DNA of 64,000 nucleotides. Origin: Dugong dugon. Lineage: Eukaryota > Chordata > Mammalia > Sirenia > Dugongidae. Below the pieces are notes generated by a model. It worked only from the letters and a program-made list of their open reading frames with translations, did no database searches and was not told the DNA's origin. Within the stretch, counting starts at the first letter, position 1. Each line of letters opens with the position of its first letter. Positions 36,401-46,699 of the stretch are shown piece after piece. The stretch is from positions 133,036,714-133,100,713 of the forward strand of contig CM057460.1 in the NCBI GenBank assembly GCA_030035585.1, read 5' to 3'. A program made the translations under genes and the position numbers.

Positions 36401-37274
36401 TTTGCTGTGTCCCAAAGGTTTTGGTATGATGTGTTTTCATTTTCATTTGATTCTAGGAATTTTTTAATTCCATCTCTGATTTATTCTATTACCCATTGAT
36501 GTGTAAGCAGATTATTATTCAGTTTCCATGTGTTTGATTTTTTTCCTTGCTCTTTCTAGTGTTAATTTCTACCTTGATGGCATTGTGGTCAGAGAAGATA
36601 CTGTGAATTATCTCAGCATTTTGGATCTTGTTGAGGATTGCTCTGTGGCCTAAGATGTGGTCTATTCTGGAGAACGTTCCATGTGCATTGGAAAAGAATG
36701 TGTACTTTGCAGCGGTTGGATGGATTGTTCTATATATGTCTATGAGGTCCAGTTGGCTGATTGTGTCCTTTAGGTCTTCTGTATCTTTGCTGAGTTTCTT
36801 TTTAGTTGTTCTGTCCTTTACTGAGAGTGGTGTGTTGAAGTCTCCTACTATTATTGTGGAACTGTCAATTTCTCTTTTCAGTGCTCTTAGAGTTTTTTTT
36901 ATGTATTTTGGAGCCCTGTCATTGGGTGCATAGATATTTATTATGGTTATGTCTTCATGATGGATCATCCCCTTAATCATTATATAGTGTCCTTCTTTGT
37001 CTTTTATGGTAGATTTTGTTTTAAAGTCTATTTTATCTGAGATTAGAATTGCCACTCCTGCTCTTTTTTGATAGTTGTTAGCTTGATATATTTTTTTCCA
37101 ACCTTTGATTTTTAATAAATTCACATCTTTGTTTCTAAGATGTGTCTCTTGTAGACAGCAAATAGATGGATCCTGTTTTCTTATCCATTCTGCCACTCTC
37201 CGTCGCTTTATGGGTGCATTGAGTCCATTTACGTTCAGTGTAATTATTGATAGATGTGAATTTGTTGCTGTCAT
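33454..37274 (-). pseudogene. L1-C ORF2 (endonuclease-reverse transcriptase), nearly intact
   Basis: ORF2p nicks target DNA and primes reverse transcription of L1 RNA. Endonuclease: the frame from 37274 runs 251 codons with N14 (LNVNG), E43 (QETH), GDFN, and the SDHNAIKVEI catalytic histidine. Near 36530, a run of 7 A (8 expected) shifts the frame, and an in-frame TAA follows at 36481-36483. From 36480 to 33457 the second frame is fully open (about 1,008 codons). It has the RT motifs [30 protein letters not shown] and FADD (about residue 700 of the whole), and a C-terminal cysteine motif ([18 protein letters not shown]). Total length about 1,273 residues, matching L1 norms. Two lesions make it non-functional. 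Confidence 0.95.
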
Positions 37275-37462
37275 TTTGTAGTGCTTTTTTTTGTGATGCT
37301 GAAGTTTTCTTTGTTCTTCTTACTCTCTTGTGCTGAGTTCCTTTTGTTTGTGGATTTTGTGTTCATTTCTTTTGTTTTTGTATGTTTTGTTTTTGTTGAG
37401 ACTTTATGTTTTTCGTCTTTAATTTTATGAGTTGGTTTGTTAACTTTTTTTGTGGTTACCAT
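37271..37462 (-). CDS. 63-codon Lys/Thr/Asn-rich frame overlapping the ORF2 start
   Basis: Runs from ATG at 37462 to TGA at 37273-37271. The ORF2 ATG (37274-37272) overlaps this stop as ATGA. The product would be basic and low-complexity (KKNKENFSITKKSTTK at its end). In L1-D the homologous stretch is in the same frame as ORF2 (44973 onward: ESKRNKENVRTRKKKHHKMTAIN), the frame depending on the length of an A run. It may be chance, or it may reflect termination-reinitiation feeding ORF2. No family recognised. Confidence 0.35.
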   Translation of the reverse strand: MVTTKKVNKPTHKIKDEKHKVSTKTKHTKTKEMNTKSTNKRNSAQESKKNKENFSITKKSTTK

Positions 37463-37705
37463 GAATTTTACCCTTATCTTTATAATTCTGAAGCAGTCTA
37501 TCGTTACTTGGTATCGCCTTGCCTTCTTCTCCTTTAGAAGGTTCTATACCTATGCCGTTTGTTCCCTCTTTCATTGTTTTGATGTTGTTGTCATCCTTTG
37601 ATTGATTTCTCTGATTCCCTGTTGTATATCTTTTGTTTTTGGAAAGTCGTCTGTAGTTCAGTTCCTAGAATGGTATCTGGTTCATGTGAACCTGCGTCCT
37701 AGGTC
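37275..37705 (-). other. L1-C inter-ORF spacer, 431 bp
   Basis: Separates the ORF1 stop (37706) from the ORF2 ATG (37274). It is long compared with the 63-bp spacer of human L1, and similarly long in L1-D and L1-B, so it is a feature of these lineages. Contains the 63-codon frame listed separately. Confidence 0.75.
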
Positions 37706-38755
37706 CTAGGTCCTGCCTGAGGGCTGAAGCTGTTTGTCCTCAGATCGAAGAACTCCCTTTAATAATTCTTGTAAGTTTGGTTTGACTTTTGCATACTCCT
37801 TTAGTTTCTGTTTATCTGGAAATGACCTAATTTCACCATCAAATCTGAATGAGAGTTTTGCAGGATATATTATTCTTGGCTGACAATTTTTTTCTTTCAA
37901 GATTTTATATATGTCATCCCATTGCCTTCTTGCCTGCATGGTTTCTGCTGAATAATCTGAGCTTAGTCTTATTGTTTCTCCTCTGTATGTGACTTCTTGT
38001 TTTTCACGAGCTGCTTTCAGGATTCTTTGTTTGTCTTTAGTTTTAGCGAGTGTGAATATGATATGTCTTGGTGATTTTCTTTTGGGGTCTCTTCTATATG
38101 GGGTTCGTTGAGCTTCTTGGATGACCAGCTTTTCATCTTTCATGATATTGGGAAAGTTTTCTGTCAGCAGTTCATCAATGATCCTCTCTCTGTTTTCTGT
38201 TTTCTCCCCCTGTTCTGGTATGCCAATCACTCGTAAGTTTTTGCTTTTAATTGTGTCCCACATAACTCTCAGGGTCTCTTCATTTTTCTTTGTTCTTTTT
38301 TCTGAGTTTTCCTGAAACAGAGTTGTATCCAAGCGTTTGTCTTCAGTTCCACTGATCCTGTCTTCCATGGTTTCAAATCTACTTCTCAGCCCTTCTATGA
38401 CACCGTCCATTTCTGAAATCTTGTTGTTTATCTTTTGGATTTCTAATTGTTGTTTTTGTATAATTTCGAGTTGTGAATTTATTTTGGCATTTTGTTCTTG
38501 CATCATCTTCCTGAATTCTTCCAATTTTTTGTCTGTATTTTCCATAAATTTGTCTATTTTTTCCTCATGTTTGTCAGCTTTTTGCCTCAGTTCTTGGAAA
38601 ATTCCGAGTATTAGTGATTTGAGTTCCCTATCAGGTACTTCTAGTGCATTTTCTTCCACAGGAGAGTTATCTGGTGTTTTAATTTGGATGCCTATTGGAG
38701 CCATCTTGTCTTGTTTTTGTAAATGTTTTGATATTGTTTGCTGTTTTCGGGGCAT
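37706..38755 (-). CDS. L1-C ORF1 protein, intact, 349 residues
   Basis: The L1 RNA-binding chaperone; trimers coat L1 RNA in the cytoplasmic RNP. The N-terminus MPRKQQTISKHLQ is followed by a polar stretch, then a long coiled coil (about residues 40-155, heptads through QKQQLEIQKINNKISEMDGVIEGL). An RRM (about 165-255) opens NLRVIGIPEQGEKTENRERI and includes RHIIFTLAKTKDKQRIL. The C-terminal domain (about 260-330) holds SSDYSAETMQARRQWDDIY and FPDKQKLKEYA. Slightly longer than human ORF1p (338). No premature stop. The start is the first ATG of the open frame and aligns with other copies at MAPIGIQIKTP (residue 18), an alternative start. Confidence 0.93.
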   Translation of the reverse strand: MPRKQQTISKHLQKQDKMAPIGIQIKTPDNSPVEENALEVPDRELKSLILGIFQELRQKADKHEEKIDKFMENTDKKLEEFRKMMQEQNAKINSQLEIIQKQQLEIQKINNKISEMDGVIEGLRSRFETMEDRISGTEDKRLDTTLFQENSEKRTKKNEETLRVMWDTIKSKNLRVIGIPEQGEKTENRERIIDELLTENFPNIMKDEKLVIQEAQRTPYRRDPKRKSPRHIIFTLAKTKDKQRILKAAREKQEVTYRGETIRLSSDYSAETMQARRQWDDIYKILKEKNCQPRIIYPAKLSFRFDGEIRSFPDKQKLKEYAKVKPNLQELLKGVLRSEDKQLQPSGRT

Positions 38756-39452
38756 TCAGTAGATATTTCTCTCGTTTATTGATTGTAGATTTTTTTTTTT
38801 TTTCGTTCTTGTGGTACAGCTGGGCAGATCTAGTTGAGGAGGAGCCACTGGGATGGGTTGCTTGTGGCACTCACCGCAGCCACCAGGACGGTCGGTAGTC
38901 AGTGCTGGGCAGGTTCCAATAGGGCGTGCCTGCACCGCTTGGTGATGTGATGTCTAGTGCACGGTGCAGGTAGGTAGGGTGCAGCGGGAAGATGGTTATG
39001 TGTGAAGCTAAGCTGGATATGGGAGAGAGGAGAGAGGAGGAGGAGCAAAAAGCGTACAAACATAAAAGAATGCTAGGGGAGCTTGTCGTTGGAATGTACA
39101 GATGAGAGACTATGGGATGGAGGAAACCAGAAGGGGGAAGAGAAAGAAAAGGAAAGAATGACCAAATAAAAATCAGAAAAGTTAAAGAACTGCAAAGTTC
39201 CCAGGGATCCCACCGATGCAGCTATGAGGTCTGGGGGAGTCGGTCTCAATTTTCACAGCTCAGCCTGGCCAGAAGGTACAGAGGCATACATCGCCTGGTA
39301 TTCAGGGATCAGAAAGAGAAGGAAGAGATAGAGAGATGAGAAATTAAGCAATGAAGAAAGACAAAAGGGAAAAAGAGGTAAAAGATGACAAAACTAATCA
39401 AAAAAGGAAGAAAAATAAAATTAAAAAAAAAAGGGCAACACCAGCAGTCAGT

Positions 39453-40340
39453 GCCTACAAATGGGACCCAGAGAGCCCCCACTCAGGGGCGCGAATTCCA
39501 AGAAGCCGGTAGTCTCGGGGTTAAGTGACCGTGGCCACGGAAAGCAGAGGGGCCAACGAACAAAGGCCCCAGGATCCCACCCGCGCGGGAGCCCAGACCT
39601 AGAAACAGCCACACGCCTGCACGCAGCCCTACAGCCCCGCAGGAGAGAGCAGAGACGGCACTCTGAACCAGGCACCCAGGCAAAAGGAGGGGGAGGCGGC
39701 AGAAAAAGGTTCGCTAGGTGCCAGCAAATGGCTCCCAGAAAGCCTCCAGCCCGGGCGCGTGGAATCCAAGCACCGGCGCCCCCCTGCTCAGGGACTCCGG
39801 CCACGGAAAGCAGAGGGGCGAACGAACAAAGGCCCCGGGATCCCACCCACGCGGGGGCCCAGACCTAGAAACAGCCACACGCCCGCACGCAGCCCTACAG
39901 CCCCGCAGGAGAGAGCAGAGACAGCACTCGGAACCAGGCACCCAGGCAAAAGGAGGGGGAGGCGGGAGAAAAAGGTTCGCTAGGTGCCAGCAAACGGCTC
40001 CCAGAAAGCCTCCAGCCCGGGCGCGCGGAATCCAAGCACCGGCGCCCCCCAGCTCAGGGACTCCGGCCACGGAAAGCAGAGGGGCGAACGAACAAAGTCC
40101 CCGGGATCCCACCCACGTGGGAGCCCAGACCTAGAAACAGCCACACGCCCGCACGCAGCCCTACAGCCCCGCAGGAGAGAGCAGAGACGGCACTCGGAAC
40201 CAGGCACCCAGGCAAAAGGAGGGGGAGGCGGCAGAGAAAGGTTCGCTAGCTGCCAGCAAAGGGCTCCCAGAAAGCCGCCAGCCCAGGCGCGCGGAATCCA
40301 AGCACCAGCACCCCCCAGCCCAGGGACCCTGGCCACAGAA
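39453..40340 (-). repeat. 266-bp monomer array in the L1-C 5' UTR
   Basis: Three full GC-rich monomers plus a partial fourth. The marker AGACCTAGAAACAGCC starts at 39595, 39861 and 40127, a spacing of exactly 266 bp both times. A second marker (TGCCAGCAAA) at 39720, 39986 and 40252 gives the same period. Monomers two and three are almost identical; the first and the partial fourth differ more. CpG-rich in an AT-rich setting. Layout and position (between the L1 start and ORF1) are like the promoter monomers of rodent L1s. Promoter activity is inference. Confidence 0.93.
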
Positions 40341-40713
40341 AGCAGGGGATCCCCAGCTGAGGCGGAGAGGGGTGGGTGGTGGGAGAGCGCGCACCGCAGT
40401 TTACCGGTCGTTCTGTCTCCGACCAGATGCTCTGCAAGGCTGCTCTCCCGTTTGCTGGGCTCCGATAGGAATCCAAGATGGTGGATCCGCGCTGCGTTAG
40501 CTGGTAAGGAATCTCTGCCTGAGTCTCTCCTCGCTCTCCGTTCTCTTTTAGTATTCTCACTCCGTTTGGTGTTTGGCTGAGTTCTTTATCTCTTCATTTG
40601 GTGTTCTAGGGTTTCAGGATTGTTGATTCTCTGTTAGGCTTAGTTTTTCGGATCTTTGCTGTGGAGGGACGGCGTGGTGTTTCTGCCTAGAGCGCCATCT
40701 TCTCGAAACCCTC
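40341..40713 (-). promoter_or_regulatory. L1-C 5' leader with YY1-like sites on both strands
   Basis: At the 5' end (element strand) GAGAAGATGGCGCTC carries an AAGATGGC YY1-like site (40690-40705). On the opposite strand CCAAGATGGTGG lies at 40473-40484 and GGTAAGG, a splice-donor-like motif, at 40503-40509. The first two have counterparts in L1-D near 48505 (degenerate) and 48270 (CCAAGATGGCC). Function is inferred. Confidence 0.5.
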
Positions 40714-41131
40714 TCCCTTGTTTCTTGTTGTCTTCATTCTCCCTTGCTGCCAAAGGGATGAGACCAGTGGAGTATCTGAGATGACTGCTCACAGGCTTTT
40801 AAGACCCCAGACACAACTCTCCAAGGTAGAATGTAGAACATTTTCTTTATAAACTGTGTTATGCCGATTGAGCTAGATGTTCCTAGAGACTATGGTCCAT
40901 ACAGCCCTCTGCCCAGCAATTCAGTCCCTCGGGGAGTTTGGATGTGTCTGCGGATCTTCCATAACCTTTCCTTGTACAAGTTGAGCTGGCTTCCCCAGTA
41001 TTGTGTACTGTCTTTACCCTTCGCCAAAGTTACCACTTCTCTATTGTCTATTTAGTCCCCTTCCCACCCCTCCCATCCCTTGTAACCAACAAAGATTGTT
41101 TCTTTTTGTGTATAAACTATTTCTTGAGTTT

Positions 41132-44100
41132 TTACACTAGTGGTCTCATATAATATTTGTCCATTTGTGATTGACTTACTTCGCTCAGCATAATGTTCTC
41201 CAGTTTCATCCATGTTATGAGATGCTTCAAAGATTCATTGTTTTTATCGATGCTTAATTCTCCACTGTGTGTGTGTACCATCCGTTCATCTGTTGATGGG
41301 CATCTAGGTTGTTTCCATCTTTTTGATATTGTGAACAATGCTGCGGTGAACGTGGGTTGCATATGTCTATTTGTGTGATGGCTCTTATTTCTCTGAGATA
41401 TATTCCTAGCAGTGGGATTTCTGGATCATATGGTATTTATATTTCTAGCTTTCTAATGAAGCACCATATCAATTTCCAAAATGATTTTATCATTTTGCAT
41501 TCCTACCAGCAGTGCATACGAGTTCCGATCTCCTCGCAGCCTCTCCAACATTTTTTATTTCCAGTGTTTTCGATTTGTGCCAGTAATGCCGAGTGAGATG
41601 GTATCTCATTGTGGTTTTAATTTGCATTTCTCTAATGGCTAATGATCACAAGCATTTCCTCACGTGTCTGTTGGCCACTTGAATGTCTTCTTTGGTGAAG
41701 TGTCTGTTCATTTCCTTTGCCCATTTTTTAATTGCATTATTTGTTTTAGAGGTGTTGGATTTTATTGTAGGTTTCAGAGATTAGACCTTTGTCTGACTTG
41801 CAATGTCCAAATTTTTTTTCCCAGTCTGTAGGTTCTCTTTTTACTCTTTTAGTGAAGTCTGTTGATGAGCATAAAACTTTGATTTTTAGAAGATCCTGGT
41901 TATCTAGCTTGTCTTCTGGAATTTTTCTGTTGTTGGTTATGGTTTGTATCCTGTTAATGCCATGTATTAGGGACTTTAGCACCGATCCTATTTTATCTTT
42001 TATGAACTTCATATTTTTTGGCTTTATATTTAGGTCGTTGATCCATTTTGAATTATTTTTTGTATATGGTGTGAGGTATGGGTCCTGTTTCATTTTTTTT
42101 GCAGATGGACATCCAGTTTTGCCAGAACCATTTGTTAAAAGAATTGTCTTTTCCCCATTTGATGGACTTTAGGCCCTTGTCAAAGATCAGGTAACTGTAG
42201 GTAGATGGATTTACACCTGGGTTCTCAATTCTATTCCATTGGTCAATGTATCTGTCATTGTACCAGTACCAAGCTATTTTGACTACCATAGCTGTAGAGT
42301 AGGTTCTGAGGTCCGGTAGTGTGAGTACTACTATTTTATTCTTCTTCTTCAAGAGTGCTTTACTTATTCAGGGCTTCTCAACTTTCCCTATAAAGTTAAT
42401 GATTAGTTTTTCCATCTCTTTGAAGAATGTTGTTGGTATGTGGATCGGGATTATATTGTATTTGTAAATTGCTTTTGATAGAATTGTCGTTTTCACTATG
42501 TTGAGTCTACCTATCCATGAACATGGTATGTTTTTCCATTTATGTGGATTCCTTTGTGTTTCTTGCAGTAGTGTTTTGTAGTTTTCTTTCTATAGGACTT
42601 TTACATCCCTCGTCAGATTTATTCCTAAGTATTTTATTTTTTTAGGGGCTATTATAAATGATATTGTTTTCCTGATTTCCTTTTCATCGTTCTCTTTATT
42701 GGTGTATAGGAATCCAACTGATTTTTGTATGTTTATCATGTATCCTGCTACTCTGCTGAATGTTTCTATTAGTTCCAGTAGTTTTCTTGTGGAGTCTTTA
42801 GGGTTTTTTATGTATAGTATCATATCACCCACAAACAGTGACAGTTTAACTTTTTCTTTACCAATTTGGATGCCCTTTATTTCTTTTTCTTGCCTTATTG
42901 CTCTAGCTAGAACTTTCAGCACAATGTTAAAAAGGAGTGGTGATAAAGGGCATCCTTGTCTTGCTCTTGTTCTCAAGGGGAATGTTTTCAGCAACTTTCT
43001 ATTAAGAATGATGTTGGCTGTTGGTTTTCCATAGATGCCCTTCGTTATGATGAGAAATTTCCCTTCTATATCTAGTTTATTGAGAGTTTTTATCAGGAAT
43101 TGGTGTTGGATGATCATGTGACTCTTTTCTTTCCTTTTATTTATGTGGTGGATTATGTTGATTGATTTTCTAATGTAGAGTCATCCTTGCATACCTGGTA
43201 TGAATCCTACTTGGTCGTGGTGTATTATTTTTTGATACGATGCTGAATTCTATTGGCTAGAATTTTGTTGGGAATTTTCGTATCTACACTCATGGGAGAT
43301 ACTGGTCTGTAATTTTCTTTTTTTGTGATGTCTTTGCCCGGTTTTAGTATCAGGGTTATGCTAGCTTTGTAAAATGAATTTGGAAGTGTTGCTCCTTTTC
43401 TATGCTCTGAAATAGTTTGAGTAGTACTGGTATAAGCTTTTCTCTGAATGTTTGGTAGAATTCTCCAGTGAAGCTCTTAGCCAGGGCTTTTTTTTGTTGG
43501 GAGTTTTTTTAATTACCTTTTCAGTCTCTTCTCTTGTTATGGGTCTGTTCAGATTTTCAGCATCACTTTGTGATAGTTTAGGTAGGTAGTGTGTTTCTAG
43601 AAATTTATCCATTTCCTCTAGGTTTTCACATTTGTTATAGTTTTTCATAATACTCTGTTATGAACCTTTTTATTTCAGTTGGGTCAGTTGTAATGTCACC
43701 CATTTTGTTTCTTATTTGGGTTATTTGCATCCTCTCCTGTTTTTCTTTTGTCAGTCTGGCTAGTGGTTTGTCGATTTTGTTGAACCTTTCAAAGAAGCAA
43801 ATTTTGGTTTTGTTTATTCTTTCTATTGTTTTTCTATGCTCTGTTTCATTTATTTCTGCTCTGATCTTTATTATTTCCTTTCTTCTGGTTGCTGTGGGCT
43901 TTTTTTGCTGTTCTCGTTTTATTTGTTTGAGTTCTATAGTTAATGTTTTGATTTTTTTCCTTTCTTTTTTTAGCGTGTGGATCTATTGCTATAAATTGTC
44001 CTCGGAGGACTGCCTTTGCTGTGTCACAAAGGTTTTGGTATAATGTATTTTCATTCTCATTGTATTCTAGGAATTTTTTGATTCCGTCTCTGGTTTCTTC

Positions 44101-44880
44101 TATTACCAGTTGTCTGTAAGCAGAGTGTTATTCAATTTCCATGTAATTGACTTCTTTTTCTTGCTCTTCCTGTTGTTAATTTCTACCTTGATGGCACTGT
44201 GGTCATAGAAGACACTTTGTATTATCTGAACATTTCGGATCTTGTTGAGGATTGCTCTGTGGCCTAAGATGTGGTCTATTCTGGAGATCATTCCATGTGC
44301 GTTGGAAAAGAATGTGTACTTTGTAGCTGTAGAGTGGAGTGTTCTACATACGTCTATGAGGTCAAGTTGGCTGATTGTGACCTTTAGGTCTTCTGTATCT
44401 TTGCTGAGTTTCTTTTTAGATGTTCTGTCTTTTACCAACAGTGGTGCGTTGAAGACTCCTACTATTATTCTGGAACTGTCAATTTCTCTTTTCAGTGCTG
44501 TTAGAGTTTGTTTTATGTATTTTGGAGCCTTTCATTGGGTGCATAGATGTTTATTATGGTTATGTCTTCATGATGGATCATCCCCTTAATCATTATATAG
44601 TGTCTTCTTTGTCTTTTATGGTGGATTTTGTTTTAAAGTCTATTCTATCTGAGATTAGAATTGCCACTCCTGCTCTTTTTTGGTAGTTGTTTGCTTGATA
44701 TATATTTTCCATCCTTTGATTTTTAATAAATTCACGTTTTTGTTTCTAAGGTGTGTCTCTTGTAGACAGCATATTGATGGACCTTTTTTTTTTTTTAACC
44801 CATTCTATCACTCTCCATCTCTTTATGGGTGCATTTATGCCATTTACATTCAGTGTAATTATTGAGTTTATTGCTGTCAT
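41132..44880 (-). pseudogene. L1-D ORF2, broken
   Basis: ATG at 44880 starts MTAINSIITLNVNGINAP (shorter by a few codons than L1-C). Blocks recognised: endonuclease 44103-44438 (SRIDHILGHRA, then FYDHSAIKVEI), RT 43400-43648 ([16 protein letters not shown]), 42590-43117 ([13 protein letters not shown]; the FADD box reads FVGD), thumb 42053-42352, and C-terminus 41132-41362 ending DKYYMRPLV. Multiple frameshifts and stops, so inactive. The FVGD change alone would disable the RT. Confidence 0.9.
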
Positions 44881-45312
44881 TTTGTGGTGTTTTTTTTTTC
44901 TGGTTCTGACGTTTTCTTTGTTCCTTTTACTCTCCTGTGCTGAATTCCTTTTGTTTGTGGATTTTTGTTTCATTTCTTTTGTTTTTGTAGGTTTTGTGTT
45001 TTACTGAGACCTTATGTTTTTCCTCTTTATTTTTATGAGTATGTTTGTTAACTTTCTTTATGGTTACCTTGAAATTTACTGTTCTCTTTCTAAGTTCGAA
45101 GCAGTCTATTATTACTTGGTATTACCTTGTCTTCCTTTCCTTTAGACTGTTCTATACATACACCTTTCATTCCCTGTGTTATTGATCTGATGTTGTTGAC
45201 ATTTACATATTAACTTCTCCTACTCCCCGTTGTATTTCTTTTGGTTTTGGATAGTCCTTGAGAGTTCATTTCCTAGGTTGGTATCTGGCTGGTATGATCT
45301 TGTGTCCGAGAT

Positions 45313-46340
45313 TTACCCTGTGAGCTGATGTTGTTTGTTCTCAGATTGAAGAACTCCCTTTAATAATTCTTCTAAGTTTTGTTTGGTTTTTACATATTCC
45401 CTTAATTTCTGTTTATCTGGAAATGTCCTAATTTCACCATCATATTTGAACAAGAGTTTTGCAGGATATATTATTTTCAGCTGGCAAATTTTTTTTTCCA
45501 AAGTTTTATATATGTCATCCCATTGCCTTCTTGCCTGCATGGTTTCTGCAGAATAATCTGAGCTTAGTCTTATTGTTTCTCCTCTGTTTGTGACTTTTTG
45601 TTTTTCTTGAGCTGCTCTCAGGATTCTTTGTTTGTCTTTGGTTTTCGTGAGTGTGATTATGATATACCTTGGTGATTTTCTTTTGGGGTCTATCCTATAT
45701 GGGGTTTGCTGAGCTTCTTGGATGTCCAGCTTTTCATCTTTCATGATATTGGGGAAGTTTTCTGTCAACAGATCTTTAGTGATCTTCTCTGTTTTTTCCC
45801 CCCATTCTAGAACTCTGATCACTAGTAAATTTTTGTTTTTGATTGTATCCCACATAATTCTCAGGGTTGCTTCATTTTTCTTCATTCTTTTTTCTGATTT
45901 TCCCTCAAACGGAGTTGTATCCAAGTGTTTTTCTTCATGTTCGCTGATCCTGACTTCCACCATTTCAAACCTGCTCCTCAGCCCTTCTATGACACTGTCC
46001 ATTTCTGAAATATTATTATTTATCTTTTGGATTTCTAATTGTTGTTATTGTATGAGTTCCAGTTGTGAATTTGTTTTGGCATTTTGTTCCTGCATTATTT
46101 TTCTGAATTCTTCCATTTTTTGCCTGTATTTTCCATGAATTTGTCTCCCTTTTCCATGAATTTGTCTATTTTTTCCTCATTTTCTCTGCTTTTTGCTTCA
46201 AATCTTGGATAGCTCTGAATATTAGAGATTTGAATTCCCTATCAGGTAGTTCTAGTGTCTTTTTTTCTAGTAGGAAGTCATCTGGTGTTTTATTTTGGAT
46301 GCCTACTGGTAGAATAATCCTGTCCTGTTTTTGTAAATGT
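45313..46340 (-). pseudogene. L1-D ORF1, broken near the N-terminus
   Basis: The 229-codon block 45313-46002 carries the end of the coiled coil (MDSVIEGLRSRFEMVEVRI), the RRM (NLLVIRVLEWGEKTEKI, RYIIITLTKTKDKQRIL) and the C-terminal domain (SSDYSAETMQARRQWDDIY, FPDKQKLREY). Upstream, to about 46340, the N-terminal part (GIQNKTPDDFLLEK) is in other frames with stops. Confidence 0.88.
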
Positions 46341-46699
46341 TTTGATATTTTCTGCTGTCTTCAGGACATTTGGTAGTTATTTTCCTTGTTTATTGATTGT
46401 AGATTTATTTGTTTCATCCTGCTTTTTTGTTTAATTGGTTATGTTGAGCAGGCGGGCTGTGTGTTATTTGTTGTTTGCTGGTCCATGGCATGATACTTTT
46501 CACCTCCTTCTCCAATTGGCAGGGTCAGTCACTCAGATATGGTACAGCAGGGCAGGTCTTGCTGAAGAGGAGTAGCTGGGTTGGGTTCTTTGTGGCACGT
46601 ACTAGCACCAACAGGGCAGGCCAGTATTCAGTGCAGGGCAGGTTCTGGTAGGCTGTGCCTGAGCTGTTTGGGGGTGTGATGTTCAGCGCACAGTGCATG

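Larger units (their letters stand above)
31940..40713 (-). mobile_element. Young full-length L1 (L1-C), nested in L1-D
   Basis: Minus strand, 8,774 bp. The 5' end at 40713 reads GAGGGTTTCGAGAAGATGGCG. Then come a GC-rich monomer array, ORF1 (38755-37706, intact), spacer, ORF2 (37274-33454, one frameshift and one stop), a 1.5-kb 3' UTR, AATAAA and a poly(A) tract (T run 31938-31958). Perfect 13-bp duplication TCCCTTGTTTCTT at 31927-31939 and 40714-40726. Removing it joins the L1-D 3' UTR without gap. Preserved CpGs in the 5' UTR and nearly intact ORFs mark a recent insertion. Confidence 0.97.

Noticed and set aside
33590-36933. Plus-strand open frames of 60-142 codons across L1-C ORF2
   Set aside because: Shadows of the minus-strand coding region.
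39453-40340. CRISPR array or satellite
   Set aside because: Units are contiguous without spacers and lie in a fixed place inside an L1; the organism is a mammal.
39461-40580. Overlapping open frames of 118-198 codons on both strands of the GC-rich array
   Set aside because: They recur in shifted frames because 266 is not a multiple of three, and exist on both strands, as expected from GC-rich, stop-poor repeats. I did not call them proteins.
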